This document shows, one piece after another, positions 1-10,276 of a stretch of DNA of 64,000 bases. The stretch spans positions 409,510 through 473,509 of the forward strand of contig NZ_JAKREU010000003.1 of NCBI RefSeq assembly GCF_022664435.1. Reading direction: 5' to 3'. Both the position numbers and the translations under genes were made by a program. Source of the DNA: Sphingomonas panni (lineage in GTDB: Bacteria; Pseudomonadota; Alphaproteobacteria; Sphingomonadales; Sphingomonadaceae). Position 1 is the first letter of the stretch, and each line of letters opens with the position of its first letter. The notes beneath the pieces were generated by a model, which ran no database searches, was not told the DNA's origin, and was given only the letters and a program-made list of their open reading frames with translations.

Positions 1-1
1 C

Positions 2-859
2 TGGCTGACCTCGCCGACCGACATCCGCGATCTGCTGACGACGGTGCGGCAACGTTACCCCGAAGCCGAAAGCCGGATGAACCCGAATCGGGTCGCCCGA
101 TGGACGAAGGTGTTCGGCAAAAGTCCGCGCATACGGATGCGGCTATGGCTTGCGCTGGCGCTGCTGTTCGTAGCCGCCCGGATCGGCACGAGTTTCTTGA
201 CGCCCGTCCATCCGCCAAAGCTGGACGCCGACCGTATCGCGCAGGCAGTGGCGGGCAAGCATCTGCTCGAGGTGCAGAAGATCAACCCCAGCTTGGCCGT
301 CGACATCGTCGCCGCCGTCGCCAATGCAGAATCGTCTGCCGGTCGCAGCGGCGAGACGAAGACCCGCGAAACCCTGATCGGCGAACTGATCGCCAAGCGG
401 CTGCAGGCGGGCATGAGCAACCCGCCCGACGACCTGCTCGTCCGCCTCACCCGGTTCGACGTCAGCGCAATGCGCATATTGCGACAACGTTCGCCTGCTG
501 CGTGCGTCGCCGCGAATGTCGCGACGGAACTTGGCCGAGTGCCGGAACCGATGCGGGAACAACAGCGTGCGTTGCTGCACGACGTCATGCTGAACACCAG
601 CGGCTATGCGCCGGCCAATATCCGCACCCGGTTCACCGTGCCGGGCGAGATCGTCGACGATGTCGCGCAGCGGACCGGATGGCCGGTAGCGAAGGTTCAG
701 CAGGTGCTGCGCGACGGAAAGGATTCCCCGGCGCGCTGCACGCTGGAGATCGCGCTGCGCGAAGCGGGCCTTGCGGCGCAGAACGGCGTGGGGATGAAAT
801 TGCTGCGCGACCTGCAACCGCTGGTCGTCGTTCCGGCGGAACCGGGGACGATATCCTGA
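2..859 (+). CDS. Membrane-anchored protein of unknown function, 5' end outside window
   Basis: The frame is open from the first full codon of the window, and the residues before the first possible start (a GTG at 44) read like normal protein, so the true start probably lies upstream. One hydrophobic segment follows a basic stretch (window residues about 50-67), suggesting a single membrane anchor with a soluble C-terminal part of roughly 220 residues. The C-terminal region is alpha-helical in character, with three cysteines and no motif I recognise. It is followed after 43 bases by a convergent tRNA-Leu gene. An internal ATG at 77 is an alternative start if the upstream frame is not translated. 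Function is unknown. Confidence 0.6.
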   Translation, partial: WLTSPTDIRDLLTTVRQRYPEAESRMNPNRVARWTKVFGKSPRIRMRLWLALALLFVAARIGTSFLTPVHPPKLDADRIAQAVAGKHLLEVQKINPSLAVDIVAAVANAESSAGRSGETKTRETLIGELIAKRLQAGMSNPPDDLLVRLTRFDVSAMRILRQRSPAACVAANVATELGRVPEPMREQQRALLHDVMLNTSGYAPANIRTRFTVPGEIVDDVAQRTGWPVAKVQQVLRDGKDSPARCTLEIALREAGLAAQNGVGMKLLRDLQPLVVVPAEPGTIS

Positions 860-902
860 TGCGATTGTCGGAATAGCCCCGTTCCGATCACGGAACGGGA
901 AA

Positions 903-989
903 TGGTGCGGTCGAGAAGACTCGAACTTCCACGGCCTTTCGGCCACAACGACCTCAACGTTGCGCGTCTACCAGTTCCGCCACGACCGC
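903..989 (-). tRNA. tRNA-Leu, anticodon GAG
   Basis: The minus strand folds as a class II tRNA. The 7-bp acceptor stem is GCGGTCG paired with CGACCGC, the D-arm is present, and the anticodon stem CAACG/CGTTG encloses a loop with GAG. A long variable arm and T-arm follow, then discriminator A and an encoded CCA end at 903-905. It reads CUC and CUU leucine codons. It lies between the truncated membrane protein gene (convergent) and holA (same strand, 85 bases upstream). Confidence 0.95.
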
Positions 990-1032
990 ACGTGAACACC
1001 TTGGGGTCGCCCCCTTGGCTGGCAGGAGGGTG

Positions 1033-1061
1033 CCCCTAGCAGCGCGTTGGCGGTCGTGCAA
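1033..1061 (-). promoter_or_regulatory. Possible sigma-70-type promoter for tRNA-Leu
   Basis: On the minus strand a TTGCAC (plus 1056-1061) and TAGGGG (plus 1033-1038) are separated by 17 bases. This would start transcription about 35 bases before the tRNA. The -35 is good and the -10 poor. It sits in the only non-coding gap between holA and the tRNA. Read-through from holA is the alternative. Confidence 0.35.
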
Positions 1062-1074
1062 ATGCTTTTATGCG

Positions 1075-2079
1075 TTATCGTCCACGTGCCGCCGCACGGG
1101 CGATCGCGATGGCTTCGGCGGCGGTCATCACGTCGCCAAGGCCGCTACCCGACAACGCCGCCCGCTCCGCATCACGCACCCGCTCCAGTGCACGGGCAAG
1201 GCGCGGCGCGTCCCAGCGGCGCAGCGCGGTCGCGGTCGCGGCCTGCTCCTTGAAGAACACGCGGTGGCGCTCCATCACCCGGTCGACGCTCTCCCCCTCG
1301 TCGATATCGGCGCGCATCTCCGCCAGCGACAGCAGCCGCCGGGCGACACCCCGCAGCAGCGGAATCGGGCCGCCGGGAATTTCGGGCAGCGCGGCGGCGG
1401 CCGCATCGCCGGCGATCATCGCGCTGACGATCCCGTTCATTTCCGCGTCCGCAATCGACGCGCCGATCGCATCGAACGCCTCCCCATCGGCATCACGCGG
1501 CCGTTCGGGCGAAGCGTCCAAATACAGCGCAAGCTTCTCGATCTCGCTCGCCAGCACCGCGCGGTCGCCCGCCGTCACCGCCGCCAGCCGGTCGGGCACG
1601 TCGCCCAGCAGACGGAGGCCCTGGTCGCGCGCCATCGCCACCGCCAGCTTCGCCGCCTGTGCCGCATCGGGGACGTAGCAGGCAACGGCCACGGCGTTGA
1701 GCGACGCCGTCACGAGCTTCACCAGCTTCGACGTGCCCTTGACCGTCGGCGCGATGGCGGCGACCGGATTGCCGGCGCTTGTCGCGGCGAGCAGCAGCGT
1801 CACCGCCTCGACCGATTCCTCGCCCATGCCCGTCACGCGGATGAAGCGCGCATCGCCGAACAGCGACATCGACGCAGCTTCGTCGGCGAGCAGGCCGGGA
1901 CGGCTCTTGAGCATCGCGCCGTCCATGTCGACGCGCTCGGCCCCCTCGCCCACACCCTTTGCAAGACGCGCGGCCAGCGCCAGCGCGCCGGCCGTGTCGG
2001 GGCCGTGGAACAGGTAGAGCCGGATATCCGGACCGGGCCGGTCGAGCTTGGCCGCGACCTGCTCGGGCCGAAGCTTCAT
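1075..2079 (-). CDS. holA: DNA polymerase III subunit delta
   Basis: A 334-residue protein that fits HolA, the clamp-loader subunit that opens the beta sliding clamp at replication forks. The N-terminus ([12 protein letters not shown]), the early YLFHGPD segment and the overall length of about 340 residues match alphaproteobacterial HolA; as usual for delta there is no functional Walker A. The ATG at 2079 overlaps the lptE stop in an ATGA, so the gene is translationally coupled to lptE and is the last gene of the DUF3576-leuS-lptE-holA operon. The longer open frame upstream is only read-through into lptE sequence. Confidence 0.93.
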   Translation of the reverse strand: MKLRPEQVAAKLDRPGPDIRLYLFHGPDTAGALALAARLAKGVGEGAERVDMDGAMLKSRPGLLADEAASMSLFGDARFIRVTGMGEESVEAVTLLLAATSAGNPVAAIAPTVKGTSKLVKLVTASLNAVAVACYVPDAAQAAKLAVAMARDQGLRLLGDVPDRLAAVTAGDRAVLASEIEKLALYLDASPERPRDADGEAFDAIGASIADAEMNGIVSAMIAGDAAAAALPEIPGGPIPLLRGVARRLLSLAEMRADIDEGESVDRVMERHRVFFKEQAATATALRRWDAPRLARALERVRDAERAALSGSGLGDVMTAAEAIAIARAAARGR

Positions 2080-2573
2080 GACCCCGGCTTCTGGCCGTTC
2101 CTGGGCAGGTTCAGCGCGATCCGGGTCACGATCTGGTCGGCGACGATCACCGACAGGCGTTCGAGCGCGGTGCGTTCGGCGGCAATGGTCGCATATTCGG
2201 ACCGCACCACGTCGATCCCGGCATCCGACCCCGCCGTCGCATCCAGCGTTACCGCCCCGTTCGACAGGTCGATCAGCTGATAGCGCGCGCGCAGCGTCCG
2301 CCGTTCGCGCGTGATCGAATCGTCGCGCCGCACGCCCAGACCGGTGATATCGTCGTCGAGCTTGATCTCCAGCCGGTAGCGCGCCGGCCCTTCCGCCCGC
2401 AGCCGGTCGCGCAGTGCGTTGGCGACCAGCCAGCCATTCTGGCCCGCAATCGGCGCGACCTCGACGCCCGACAGCGTCTGGCGCACCACCCCGCCCTCGC
2501 CGCCGGCATAGAGCGGGCGCAGGCCGCAACCGCCCAACAGAAGCGCGGCGGCGAGGACGGCGACGCGGATCAT
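2076..2573 (-). CDS. lptE: LPS-assembly lipoprotein LptE
   Basis: A 165-residue outer-membrane lipoprotein that plugs the LptD barrel in the final step of lipopolysaccharide export. It begins with a short lipoprotein signal ending LLLGGC, followed by the GLRPLY segment typical of alphaproteobacterial LptE. The start overlaps the leuS stop and the stop overlaps the holA start, each by 4 bases. In alphaproteobacteria lptE commonly lies between leuS and holA, which supports the call. Sphingomonads usually carry glycosphingolipids instead of LPS, so the exported cargo here may differ; that is inference. Confidence 0.88.
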   Translation of the reverse strand: MIRVAVLAAALLLGGCGLRPLYAGGEGGVVRQTLSGVEVAPIAGQNGWLVANALRDRLRAEGPARYRLEIKLDDDITGLGVRRDDSITRERRTLRARYQLIDLSNGAVTLDATAGSDAGIDVVRSEYATIAAERTALERLSVIVADQIVTRIALNLPRNGQKPGS

Positions 2574-5065
2574 GCGACGATGTTCACGAGGCGGTCGGGG
2601 ACGACGATGACCTTGCGCGGGGCCTTGCCCTCCAGCGCGCGGACGATCTTCTCGCTCGCCAGCGCGGCGGCCTCTGCCTCTTCCTTCGCGATGCCCTTGG
2701 GCAGGACGATGGTGTCGCGCAGCTTGCCGTTGACCTGCACCGCGATGGTCGATTCGGCCTCGACCAGCATCGCCGCGTCGACCAGCGGCCAGGCCGCATC
2801 GGCGATCAGGCCGGGACGACCCAGCTGCGACCACGCTTCCTCGGCCAGATGCGGGATCATCGGGCTGACCAGCAGCAGCAGCGCGTCCATGTCGGCGTCC
2901 GACATGCCCCTCGCCTTCTCCGCCTCGCCCAGCAGCGTGTAGAGCTTGGCCACCGCCTTGTTGAACTGCAGCGCAGTGATGTCGTCGGCGACGCCGGCGA
3001 TGGTGCGATGGACGGCGCGAGTCAGCGCCTCCGGGCTTGCGCCGCCGGGTATATGGTTCGCGACCAGCTTCCACACGCGCCTGACGAAGCGTTCCGCGCC
3101 TTCGATGCCGGCCTCGCTCCACGGCAGGTCGCGTTCGGGCGGGCTGTCCGACAGCATGAACCAGCGCGCGGCATCGGCACCGTAGCGATCGAGAATCGGT
3201 TCGGGATCGACCGTATTCTTCTTCGACTTCGACATCTTCTCGACGCGGCCGACCGTGATCGCGCCGCCCGTCGCCGTTTCGATGCCGTCGGTCACTTCGG
3301 ACGGGGCCAGCCAGCGGCCATCCGCCGACTTGTACGTCTCGTGCGTGACCATCCCTTGCGTGAACAGCCCGGCAAACGGCTCCTTCAGGTCGATCAACCC
3401 GACATGGTTGAGCGCCCGCGTCCAGAAGCGGGCATAGAGCAGGTGGAGGATCGCATGTTCGACCCCGCCGATATACTGCCCCACCGGCAGCCAGCTTTCC
3501 GCGACCGCCCGGTCGAACGGCTTGTCCGTAGGCTGGCTAGCGAAGCGGATGAAATACCACGACGAATCGACGAAGGTGTCGAGCGTGTCGGTTTCGCGCC
3601 GCGCCGGTTTGCCGCAGGCCGGGCAGTCGACATGCTTCCACGTCGGATGGCGGTCGAGCGGATTGCCGGGAATGTCGAACGACACGTCGTCGGGCAGCTT
3701 GACCGGCAGCTGCTCGGTCGGGACCGGCACGACACCGCACGCGTCGCAATGCACGATCGGGATCGGCGTGCCCCAGTAACGCTGGCGGCTCACCCCCCAG
3801 TCGCGCAGGCGCCACACCGTCGTGCCCTTGCCCCAGCCGCCCGCTTCGGCCCGGTCGATCACCGCGCGCTTGGCGGCGGCGACGTCCATGTCGTTCAGGA
3901 AGTCGGAGTTCACCAGGCGGCCGGGACCGGTATAGGCTTCGGAGCCGTCGAACACCGGATCGGCCAGCTCGCCATCGGCGACGACGCGGCGAACGTCGAG
4001 GCCGTATTTCCGCGCGAAGTCGAGGTCGCGCTGGTCATGCGCCGGCACGCCCATCACCGCGCCGGTGCCATAGTCCATCAGCACGAAGTTCGCGATATAG
4101 ACCGGCAGTTCCACGCTCGCATCAAAGGGATGCTGCATCCGATAGCCGGTATCGAAGCCCAGCTTCTCCGCCGTTTCCAGCTCGGCGGCGGTGGTCCCGC
4201 CCTGCTTGCACAGCTCGATGAACGCGGCGGCATCGGGGTTCGCATCCGCCAGCACCCGCGCGATCGGGTGATCGGCGGCGATCGCGACGAAGCTTGCGCC
4301 GAAGATCGTGTCGGGGCGGGTCGAATAGACCTCGATCCGCTCACCGAACGGTTCGACGGGGGCGAAGGAGAATTGCAGCCCCTCCGACTTGCCGATCCAG
4401 TTTTCCTGCATCAACCGGACCTTGTCGGGCCACTGGTCGAGGCTGCCCAGCCCTGCGAGCAGGTCGTCGGCGAAGTCGGTGATCTTCAGGAACCACTGGC
4501 TGAGCTTGCGCTTCTCGACCAGCGCGCCCGACCGCCAGCCGCGGCCGTCGATCACCTGTTCGTTGGCCAGCACGGTCATGTCGACCGGGTCCCAGTTGAC
4601 CGCCGATTCCTTGCGGTACACCAGCCCGCCCTTGAGCAGTTCGAGGAACAGCGCCTGTTCATGGCCGTAATATTCGGGATCGCAGGTCGCGAACTCACGG
4701 CTCCAGTCGAAGGCGAGGCCCAGCCGCTTCAGCTGCGCCTTCATCGCCGCGATATTGGCATAGGTCCACTGACCCGGATGGACCTTCTTTTCCATCGCCG
4801 CATTCTCGGCCGGCATCCCGAAGGCATCCCAGCCCATCGGATGCAGCACTTCATGGCCGGTCATCCGCAGGAAACGCGCCAGCACGTCGCCCATCGTATA
4901 GTTGCGAACGTGCCCCATATGGATGCGCCCGGAGGGGTACGGGAACATCTCCAGCACATAGCGCTTGGGGCGCGGCGAATGGTCGTCGGCGACGAAAGTT
5001 TGCGCCGAATCCCATGCGGCCTGCCAGCGGGCATCGGCCTCGGCCGGCGAAAAACGCGGAGTCAT
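2570..5065 (-). CDS. leuS: Leucyl-tRNA synthetase
   Basis: An 831-residue class I aminoacyl-tRNA synthetase that charges tRNA-Leu in the cytoplasm. The HIGH motif appears as HMGH near residue 50 in a [10 protein letters not shown] context, and the KMSKS motif as KMSKSKKN near residue 610. The large insertion between them is the editing domain, and a cysteine-rich CxxC pair lies in the zinc-binding insert. The ATG at 5065 is chosen because the protein then begins [11 protein letters not shown] as in relatives; upstream codons look non-coding. It lies 10 bases after the DUF3576 gene and overlaps lptE by 4 bases. Confidence 0.97.
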   Translation of the reverse strand: MTPRFSPAEADARWQAAWDSAQTFVADDHSPRPKRYVLEMFPYPSGRIHMGHVRNYTMGDVLARFLRMTGHEVLHPMGWDAFGMPAENAAMEKKVHPGQWTYANIAAMKAQLKRLGLAFDWSREFATCDPEYYGHEQALFLELLKGGLVYRKESAVNWDPVDMTVLANEQVIDGRGWRSGALVEKRKLSQWFLKITDFADDLLAGLGSLDQWPDKVRLMQENWIGKSEGLQFSFAPVEPFGERIEVYSTRPDTIFGASFVAIAADHPIARVLADANPDAAAFIELCKQGGTTAAELETAEKLGFDTGYRMQHPFDASVELPVYIANFVLMDYGTGAVMGVPAHDQRDLDFARKYGLDVRRVVADGELADPVFDGSEAYTGPGRLVNSDFLNDMDVAAAKRAVIDRAEAGGWGKGTTVWRLRDWGVSRQRYWGTPIPIVHCDACGVVPVPTEQLPVKLPDDVSFDIPGNPLDRHPTWKHVDCPACGKPARRETDTLDTFVDSSWYFIRFASQPTDKPFDRAVAESWLPVGQYIGGVEHAILHLLYARFWTRALNHVGLIDLKEPFAGLFTQGMVTHETYKSADGRWLAPSEVTDGIETATGGAITVGRVEKMSKSKKNTVDPEPILDRYGADAARWFMLSDSPPERDLPWSEAGIEGAERFVRRVWKLVANHIPGGASPEALTRAVHRTIAGVADDITALQFNKAVAKLYTLLGEAEKARGMSDADMDALLLLVSPMIPHLAEEAWSQLGRPGLIADAAWPLVDAAMLVEAESTIAVQVNGKLRDTIVLPKGIAKEEAEAAALASEKIVRALEGKAPRKVIVVPDRLVNIVA

Positions 5066-5075
5066 GGTCGTCAGG

Positions 5076-5510
5076 TCAGCCCGTGATGGCACCGCGGCGC
5101 AGGTCGCGCGCACGGGTCAGGATGATGTCTTCCAGCTTCTGCACGGTCGCGGCAGCAACCGGTGCCTCGACCCACTGGCCGCCCTGGTTCACCTGGCGAA
5201 TCTGCGCGACGCGCAGCGCATCGGCGCGCAGGTCCTGGTCGAGGATCGTGACCGTCACCTTGGTCCGCTCGGTCGGGATGGCCGGGTTCACATACCAGTC
5301 GGTGACGATGACGCCGCCGTTCGAATCGGTCTGCGCCATCGGCATGAACGACAGCGTATCGAGGCTGGCACGCCACAGATAGCTGTTCACACCGATCGTG
5401 GTGACCTTCGACGCGGCAAGGTCGCCCGCGATGCGCCCCTTGCCCCCGCTGCACGCGGCCATCGGCAAAGCAAGCGTTGCCAGCAACGCGATCAGCAGCG
5501 GGCGGTTCAT
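5076..5510 (-). CDS. DUF3576 family lipoprotein
   Basis: A 144-residue predicted lipoprotein. The signal peptide ends in PMAAC with Cys20 as the likely lipidated residue. The central [19 protein letters not shown] and the ITDWY-like segment are hallmarks of the DUF3576 family, which is found in alphaproteobacteria just upstream of leuS. Its biochemical role is unknown; envelope location is inferred from the lipobox. It heads the leuS-lptE-holA operon, and the promoter proposed at 5555-5582 lies about 45 bases upstream. Confidence 0.88.
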   Translation of the reverse strand: MNRPLLIALLATLALPMAACSGGKGRIAGDLAASKVTTIGVNSYLWRASLDTLSFMPMAQTDSNGGVIVTDWYVNPAIPTERTKVTVTILDQDLRADALRVAQIRQVNQGGQWVEAPVAAATVQKLEDIILTRARDLRRGAITG

Positions 5511-5554
5511 AGGCGGTTCCTTGACTACAGGCCAATATGGCAGTTCGGCCCGCT

Positions 5555-5582
5555 TCTATAGGAGGTGGCGCGGACGCGGCAA
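5555..5582 (-). promoter_or_regulatory. Possible promoter of the DUF3576-leuS-lptE-holA operon
   Basis: On the minus strand TTGCCG (plus 5577-5582) and TATAGA (plus 5555-5560) are separated by 16 bases, about 45 bases ahead of the DUF3576 start. The match to sigma-70-type elements is fair. The prediction is from pattern only. Confidence 0.38.
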
Positions 5583-5767
5583 GCGGGTTGGTGGCAAGGG
5601 TCGTGCAGCGGGCGAAATCGGCGGCCCTTCGCCGGGCAAGGCACAGCGGAGGTTCTGGTCAGACAAATATGTGTGTTCGATGCAACACTGTCACGGAAAG
5701 CGACCGGGGGCGGTGGATACAGGAAACCGAATCATGATATCGCCATTAGCGGGGAGTGAGGTTTGAC

Positions 5768-6490
5768 ATGACGGGTGGCAGGATCTTGGCTGGCATGGGA
5801 CTGGGGGCGATGATCGCCGCCGGGCTTGGTGCGTCGCCTGCCCTTTTCGCGCAGGAACAGCGCGCCCCGCGTGTCCTGAAGCAGCTCGACATGGGCCGGA
5901 TGCCGCTGGCGGGCTTCGGATCGTTCACCCCGGCCTCGGCCGATCCGCGACTCGCCGCCGCGCTGTCCCGCACGGCGCTGAACCCGACCGGTTTCCAGTT
6001 TACCCCGTCCGAAGGCGCCGTCATCGGCAGCCGCGCGATCAAGGCCGCCGTCCGCAGCGCCACGTTGCAGGCGGAGCGCCCGACCGACCGCGTCGCCGCC
6101 GTGACGCCGACGCTTACCCTCAATCCGGTCGCCTACAACCTGGGCGGATCGGTCGGCGGCAAGCGGCTGGCCGCGATCGGCGACCTGACCCGACTCGACC
6201 TCGGCACGCAGCCGGGCAGCCGCGATCCGATCGGCATGGGCTATTCGGCGCGCAAGTTCGGCACCCGAACCTCGATTACCGCCGACCATGCGCTGACCGA
6301 CCCGTCGACCAAGATGGTCGCCGACACCTCGGGCTACTCGCTTGATGGTGGCGGATCGTACAAGCTGACCCGCAACCTCGATGTGACGGCAGGCATGCGC
6401 TATCGCACCGACCGCGAACGGATGCTGCGTGTCAGCCCGGATCGCCGCGAGGGCCAGGCGGTTTATGTGGGAACCGCGTTCCGCTTCTGA
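5768..6490 (+). CDS. Exported protein with beta-barrel-like C-terminus, function unknown
   Basis: A 240-residue protein starting at the ATG preceded by GTGAGG at good spacing; an in-frame GTG at 5756 lacks such a site. The N-terminus has a long signal peptide, with likely cleavage after SPALFAQ near residue 30. The second half alternates polar and hydrophobic residues with glycines and ends YVGTAFRF. A terminal aromatic residue of this kind is typical of outer-membrane beta-barrels recognised by the BAM complex. No family is recognised. It stands alone, divergent from the leuS operon with about 255 bases between them. Confidence 0.75.
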   Translation: MTGGRILAGMGLGAMIAAGLGASPALFAQEQRAPRVLKQLDMGRMPLAGFGSFTPASADPRLAAALSRTALNPTGFQFTPSEGAVIGSRAIKAAVRSATLQAERPTDRVAAVTPTLTLNPVAYNLGGSVGGKRLAAIGDLTRLDLGTQPGSRDPIGMGYSARKFGTRTSITADHALTDPSTKMVADTSGYSLDGGGSYKLTRNLDVTAGMRYRTDRERMLRVSPDRREGQAVYVGTAFRF

Positions 6491-6659
6491 TTTGAGGTAC
6501 GGGCCGTCTGATGCCCTTTCCCCGGGCGGCGCGAAGTGGATGATCGAGCGCCGGTAGCGGCCTTCCCATCGAAGCGACTGTGCGACCCGTTTGAGCGATG
6601 TGGCGGTTTTGCGCTACTGAACGATAGCTTTCCCCAAATCGCTTCGCCCTGACGACCAG

Positions 6660-7025
6660 ATGCAAGCCGAACTTCGTTCCCTTTTCAGCACCGACGTCGA
6701 CGATCTGCGGTCCTCCGCACCGGGCGACCGCTTCTGCATTACGCTGCACGCACTGATCGGACCGAGCGGCCTGCCGGGCGAGGAGTCGTTCGACTTCGAC
6801 ATTTGCTCACCCTTGTGGCTTACGGCGGAGGTAGAGCGCGACGGCGTGGTATCCGGCCGCTTCCGCCTGTTCATGGCGCAGTTCGATTATGACGCGGTCG
6901 AACGATATGTTGCCAACCGGATTGCGCAGGCAACCGGCGCGGACTGGGACGAAGTCGCTACGAAGCTGGCGCGATGGTCACATTGGGAATTCGAAGATTA
7001 CACAGCGTCGCCACCGGAGCGATAA
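6660..7025 (+). CDS. Imm8-family immunity protein (orphan)
   Basis: A 121-residue acidic cytoplasmic protein. The pattern IGPSGLPGEESFDFDICSPLWL, in two adjoining parts near residues 33-54, resembles the Imm8 family (G-x-x-G-x-x-x-x-SFDF followed by C-(T/S)-P-x-WL), whose members protect cells from cognate polymorphic toxins. The start (MQAELRSLFS) also fits. No toxin, T6SS, CDI or Rhs gene is adjacent: the neighbours are an exported protein and a convergent exonuclease. It may be a stand-alone decoy immunity gene or have been co-opted. The family call is from memory of its conserved residues. Confidence 0.68.
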   Translation: MQAELRSLFSTDVDDLRSSAPGDRFCITLHALIGPSGLPGEESFDFDICSPLWLTAEVERDGVVSGRFRLFMAQFDYDAVERYVANRIAQATGADWDEVATKLARWSHWEFEDYTASPPER

Positions 7026-7172
7026 TCACCGGGCCGGTATTGCCAGGGAAGGTGAGATGCGCTGTCCGTTCGCAGCAGTCGGGCGGTCGGCAGAGGCGGT
7101 AGTGGGACTTACGATCCCCGGATATCAACCAGCGCCGAACAGGAAGCCGCACCGCATCCTTGGCCTTGCCCC

Positions 7173-8180
7173 TCAATCATCCTCATCCTCGAACCCCACG
7201 AGGTCGAGCGCGCGCGCCTTGATCTGCCGCGTCATGCACCAATGGACCAGCGCGTCCTCGCGGCCATGCGTCACCCATACTTCCCTGGGCGCGATCTCGG
7301 TAAGGGTCTGCGTGAGTTCGTCCCAATCGGCGTGGTCGGACAGGATCAGCGGCAGTTCGACCCCGCGCTGCCGGGCGCGGGCGCGGACCGTCATCCAGCC
7401 GCTGGCCATCGCGGTGATCGGATCGGGCAGACGCCGCGACCAGCGATCGCCGAGCGCGGATGGTGGCGCGACGATGATCCGCCCCTGCAACTCCGCCTTG
7501 GTTGCGCCTGCCACCGGGCGCAACTCGCCCAGATCGACGCCCAGTTCGACATAGAGGTCGCACAGACGCTGCATCGCGCCGTGCAGATAGATCGGATCGT
7601 CGAACCCCATCGCCCGCGCCTCGGCGATCACCCGCTGCGCCTTGCCCAGCGCATAGGCACCGACCAGCACACAACGTTGCGGCTCCATCCGGAGCGCCGC
7701 CAGCAGCTTGTCGATCTCGTCGCGGGTTTCGGGATGGCGAAAGACCGGCAGGCCGAACGTCGCCTCGGTCACGAACACGTCGCACGGCACCGGCTGAAAC
7801 GGCGCACAGGTCGGGTCGGGGCGGCGCTTGTAATCGCCCGATACCACCACCCGCTCGCCACCATGGTCCAGCACGATCTGCGCCGATCCCAGCACATGGC
7901 CGGCGGGCACGAAGGAAATGTCGTAGTCGCCCATGCGAATGCTCTCGCCATAGGCGACCGGCGCGCCGTTCTGCGGGCCATAGCGCGTCGCCATGATCGC
8001 CAGCGTCTCCAGCGTCGCCCAGACCTGCCCGTGCCCACCGCGCGCATGATCGGCATGACCGTGCGTGACCATCGCCCGCGCAACCGGCTCCGACGGATCG
8101 ATCCAGACGTCGATCGCGGGCAGGTGAATGCCGCTGGGATGCGGGGTGATCCATCGGGCAAGGGCCATGGACGACGACAT
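7173..8180 (-). CDS. Ligase-associated-type DNA exonuclease (metallo-beta-lactamase fold)
   Basis: A 335-residue metallo-beta-lactamase/beta-CASP-type nuclease. The metal-binding THGHADH motif is near residue 55, GDYKRRPDP lies near residue 120, and a further SDHADW motif is near residue 285. This matches the exonuclease usually encoded with an ATP-dependent DNA ligase, an Lhr-type helicase and a phosphoesterase in a bacterial repair cluster. None of those partners is next to it here. Starts at 8180 and 8168 are both possible; neither has a convincing ribosome site. It is convergent with the Imm8 gene and divergent from cobT. Confidence 0.87.
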   Translation of the reverse strand: MSSSMALARWITPHPSGIHLPAIDVWIDPSEPVARAMVTHGHADHARGGHGQVWATLETLAIMATRYGPQNGAPVAYGESIRMGDYDISFVPAGHVLGSAQIVLDHGGERVVVSGDYKRRPDPTCAPFQPVPCDVFVTEATFGLPVFRHPETRDEIDKLLAALRMEPQRCVLVGAYALGKAQRVIAEARAMGFDDPIYLHGAMQRLCDLYVELGVDLGELRPVAGATKAELQGRIIVAPPSALGDRWSRRLPDPITAMASGWMTVRARARQRGVELPLILSDHADWDELTQTLTEIAPREVWVTHGREDALVHWCMTRQIKARALDLVGFEDEDD

Positions 8181-8446
8181 GGGGCGCAAGCGTGCCGGTG
8201 CCAAGGTCGTCGAACGGAGATATCGCCTCAACAGCGACGCGCCGGTCGACGCTGCCGTGGCAGCCGGCGCTTCGTCGTCAGGACAATGCGGTTCCATTCG
8301 CCTGGTGCGTGCGCGGCGCGACGGGTCGAGGTGAAGCGAGGCGGGTTTGCAACCGCGCAATAGACTCGATGCGTGAGCGCCCCCCTGCCCCTACGGGCCG
8401 CACCAGCCTCTTGCCCTTGCTCCGGGCAATCCCCAAAGCAGTCGCC

Positions 8447-10276
8447 ATGGCACAGGAATCCCCACTCGACCGGTTTCGCGACGTCCTGCGCGGCACGTCG
8501 CGCGCGATTGCCGAGGAACCGGAGGTGGAGTTGGGCTTCACCGCCGACGCGCCGGTCGCCTCCGGCAAGCATATCAAGGTGCCGATGCCCGCCCGCGCGC
8601 TGCCGGCGGACCAGGTGGCGGAGGCACGCGGGCTGGCCGACGGCTTCGCGCTCAAGATGCGCTACCACGACACCGCGCTCCATGCCCGCGCGGCACCGGG
8701 CGACGCGGTGGCGCGCGCGGTGTTCGATGCGGTCGAACAGGCGCGGGTCGATGCGGTCGGCTCGGCGGGCTATGACGGGATCGCCGACAATCTCGACCAT
8801 GCGCTCGACCTCAGGATGCGGTCCGACCCGATCACGCGCGCGCGGACGCGGGCCGAAGTGCCGCTGTCGACCGCCGTCCAGCTGATGGTGCGCGAGCGGC
8901 TGACCGGGCGGATGCCGCCCGCCGCCGCGATTCCCGCAATGGCGCTGATAACCGACTGGATCGAGGAACGCGCCGGCACGCAGCTCGACAGCCTCGCCGC
9001 ACTGGCAGGCGATCAAGCGGCGTTCGGACGCGGCATCACCCGCATCCTGCAGGACCTCGAACTGGTCGAGGGCGAGGTCGAGCCGGAACAGGCCGACGAC
9101 GGCGGCGACGATTCGGAAGGGGAAGACGAGGAAACCCCGCAGGACGACGGCGACGACGAAGGCGAACAGCAGGGCGGCGAGGGTCAGGTAGAGGCGCGCG
9201 GGGAGGATCGCAGCGACGACCAGGCCGAGGCCCGATCCGACGACCCGTCCGAGGATGTCGATGCCGAGGGCGACGACATGGCCGATGGCGAGGATGAGGG
9301 CGGCATGATGCCGGTGCGTCCCAACCGCCCCTTTGCCGACCTGAACGCACAGTTCGACTATCGCGCCTTCACCACCAAGTTCGACGAGGTGATCGCCGCG
9401 ACCGAGCTGTGCGACGCCGACGAGCTGGAGCGGCTGCGCGCCTATCTCGACCAGCAGCTGGTGCAGTTGCAGGGGGTGGTGACCAAGCTCGCCAACCGGC
9501 TGCAGCGCCGGCTGATGGCACAACAGTCGCGCTCCTGGGACTTCGACCAGGAGGAAGGGCTGCTCGACGCCGCGCGGCTGGCGCGGGTTGTCATCAATCC
9601 CGCACAGTCGCTCAGCTACAAGATCGAGCGGGATACCGAATTCCGCGACACCGTCGTCACGCTGCTGATCGACAATTCAGGCTCGATGCGCGGCCGCCCG
9701 ATCGGCATCGCCGCGATCAGCGCCGACATCCTCGCCCGCACGCTCGAACGCGTCGGCGTGAAGGTCGAGATTCTCGGCTTCACCACGCGGGCGTGGAAGG
9801 GCGGGCAATCCCGAGAGGCATGGCTCGCCGCCGGTCGCCCGCCCCAGCCCGGCCGCCTCAACGACCTGCGCCACATCGTCTACAAACAGGCCGACGAACC
9901 GTGGCGCCGCGCGAAGAAGTCGCTCGGGCTGATGATGCGCGAGGGGCTGCTGAAGGAGAATATCGACGGCGAGGCCTTGCTGTGGGCGCATGGCCGGCTG
10001 ATCGCGCGTCCCGAAGATCGCAAGGTGCTGATGGTCATCTCGGACGGCGCGCCGGTCGATGATTCCACGCTGTCGGTCAACTCGGGCAGTTATCTGGAGC
10101 GGCACCTGCGCCAGGTGATCGCCTATATCGAGGGCAAGTCGCCGGTCGAGCTGGTCGCGATCGGCATCGGCCACGACGTCACCCGCTGGTACAACCGCGC
10201 GGTCACGATCATGGATGCCGAGCAACTGGCCGGCACGATGATCGAACAGCTGGCGTCGCTGTTCGACACGCCATGA
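8447..10276 (+). CDS. cobT: Cobaltochelatase subunit CobT
   Basis: A 609-residue protein of the aerobic cobalamin pathway. With the AAA+ subunit CobS it forms the ATPase chaperone that helps CobN insert cobalt into hydrogenobyrinic acid a,c-diamide. It has an alpha-helical N-terminal half, a very acidic Glu/Asp-rich linker (about residues 205-285), and a C-terminal von Willebrand A domain whose MIDAS starts DNSGSMRG near residue 410. The ATG at 8447 begins [10 protein letters not shown] as in relatives. cobS is not adjacent but at 23.4 kb on the other strand. The gene overlaps the next by 4 bases (ATGA). Confidence 0.95.
   Translation: MAQESPLDRFRDVLRGTSRAIAEEPEVELGFTADAPVASGKHIKVPMPARALPADQVAEARGLADGFALKMRYHDTALHARAAPGDAVARAVFDAVEQARVDAVGSAGYDGIADNLDHALDLRMRSDPITRARTRAEVPLSTAVQLMVRERLTGRMPPAAAIPAMALITDWIEERAGTQLDSLAALAGDQAAFGRGITRILQDLELVEGEVEPEQADDGGDDSEGEDEETPQDDGDDEGEQQGGEGQVEARGEDRSDDQAEARSDDPSEDVDAEGDDMADGEDEGGMMPVRPNRPFADLNAQFDYRAFTTKFDEVIAATELCDADELERLRAYLDQQLVQLQGVVTKLANRLQRRLMAQQSRSWDFDQEEGLLDAARLARVVINPAQSLSYKIERDTEFRDTVVTLLIDNSGSMRGRPIGIAAISADILARTLERVGVKVEILGFTTRAWKGGQSREAWLAAGRPPQPGRLNDLRHIVYKQADEPWRRAKKSLGLMMREGLLKENIDGEALLWAHGRLIARPEDRKVLMVISDGAPVDDSTLSVNSGSYLERHLRQVIAYIEGKSPVELVAIGIGHDVTRWYNRAVTIMDAEQLAGTMIEQLASLFDTP

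Noticed and set aside
1015..2280. Plus-strand open frame opposite holA and lptE
   Set aside because: Antisense shadow, Arg/His-rich, no domain.
2414..5086. 890-codon plus-strand open frame opposite leuS
   Set aside because: It mirrors leuS in antisense. Composition is Arg/His/Asp-rich shadow sequence with no motifs, a result of high G+C.
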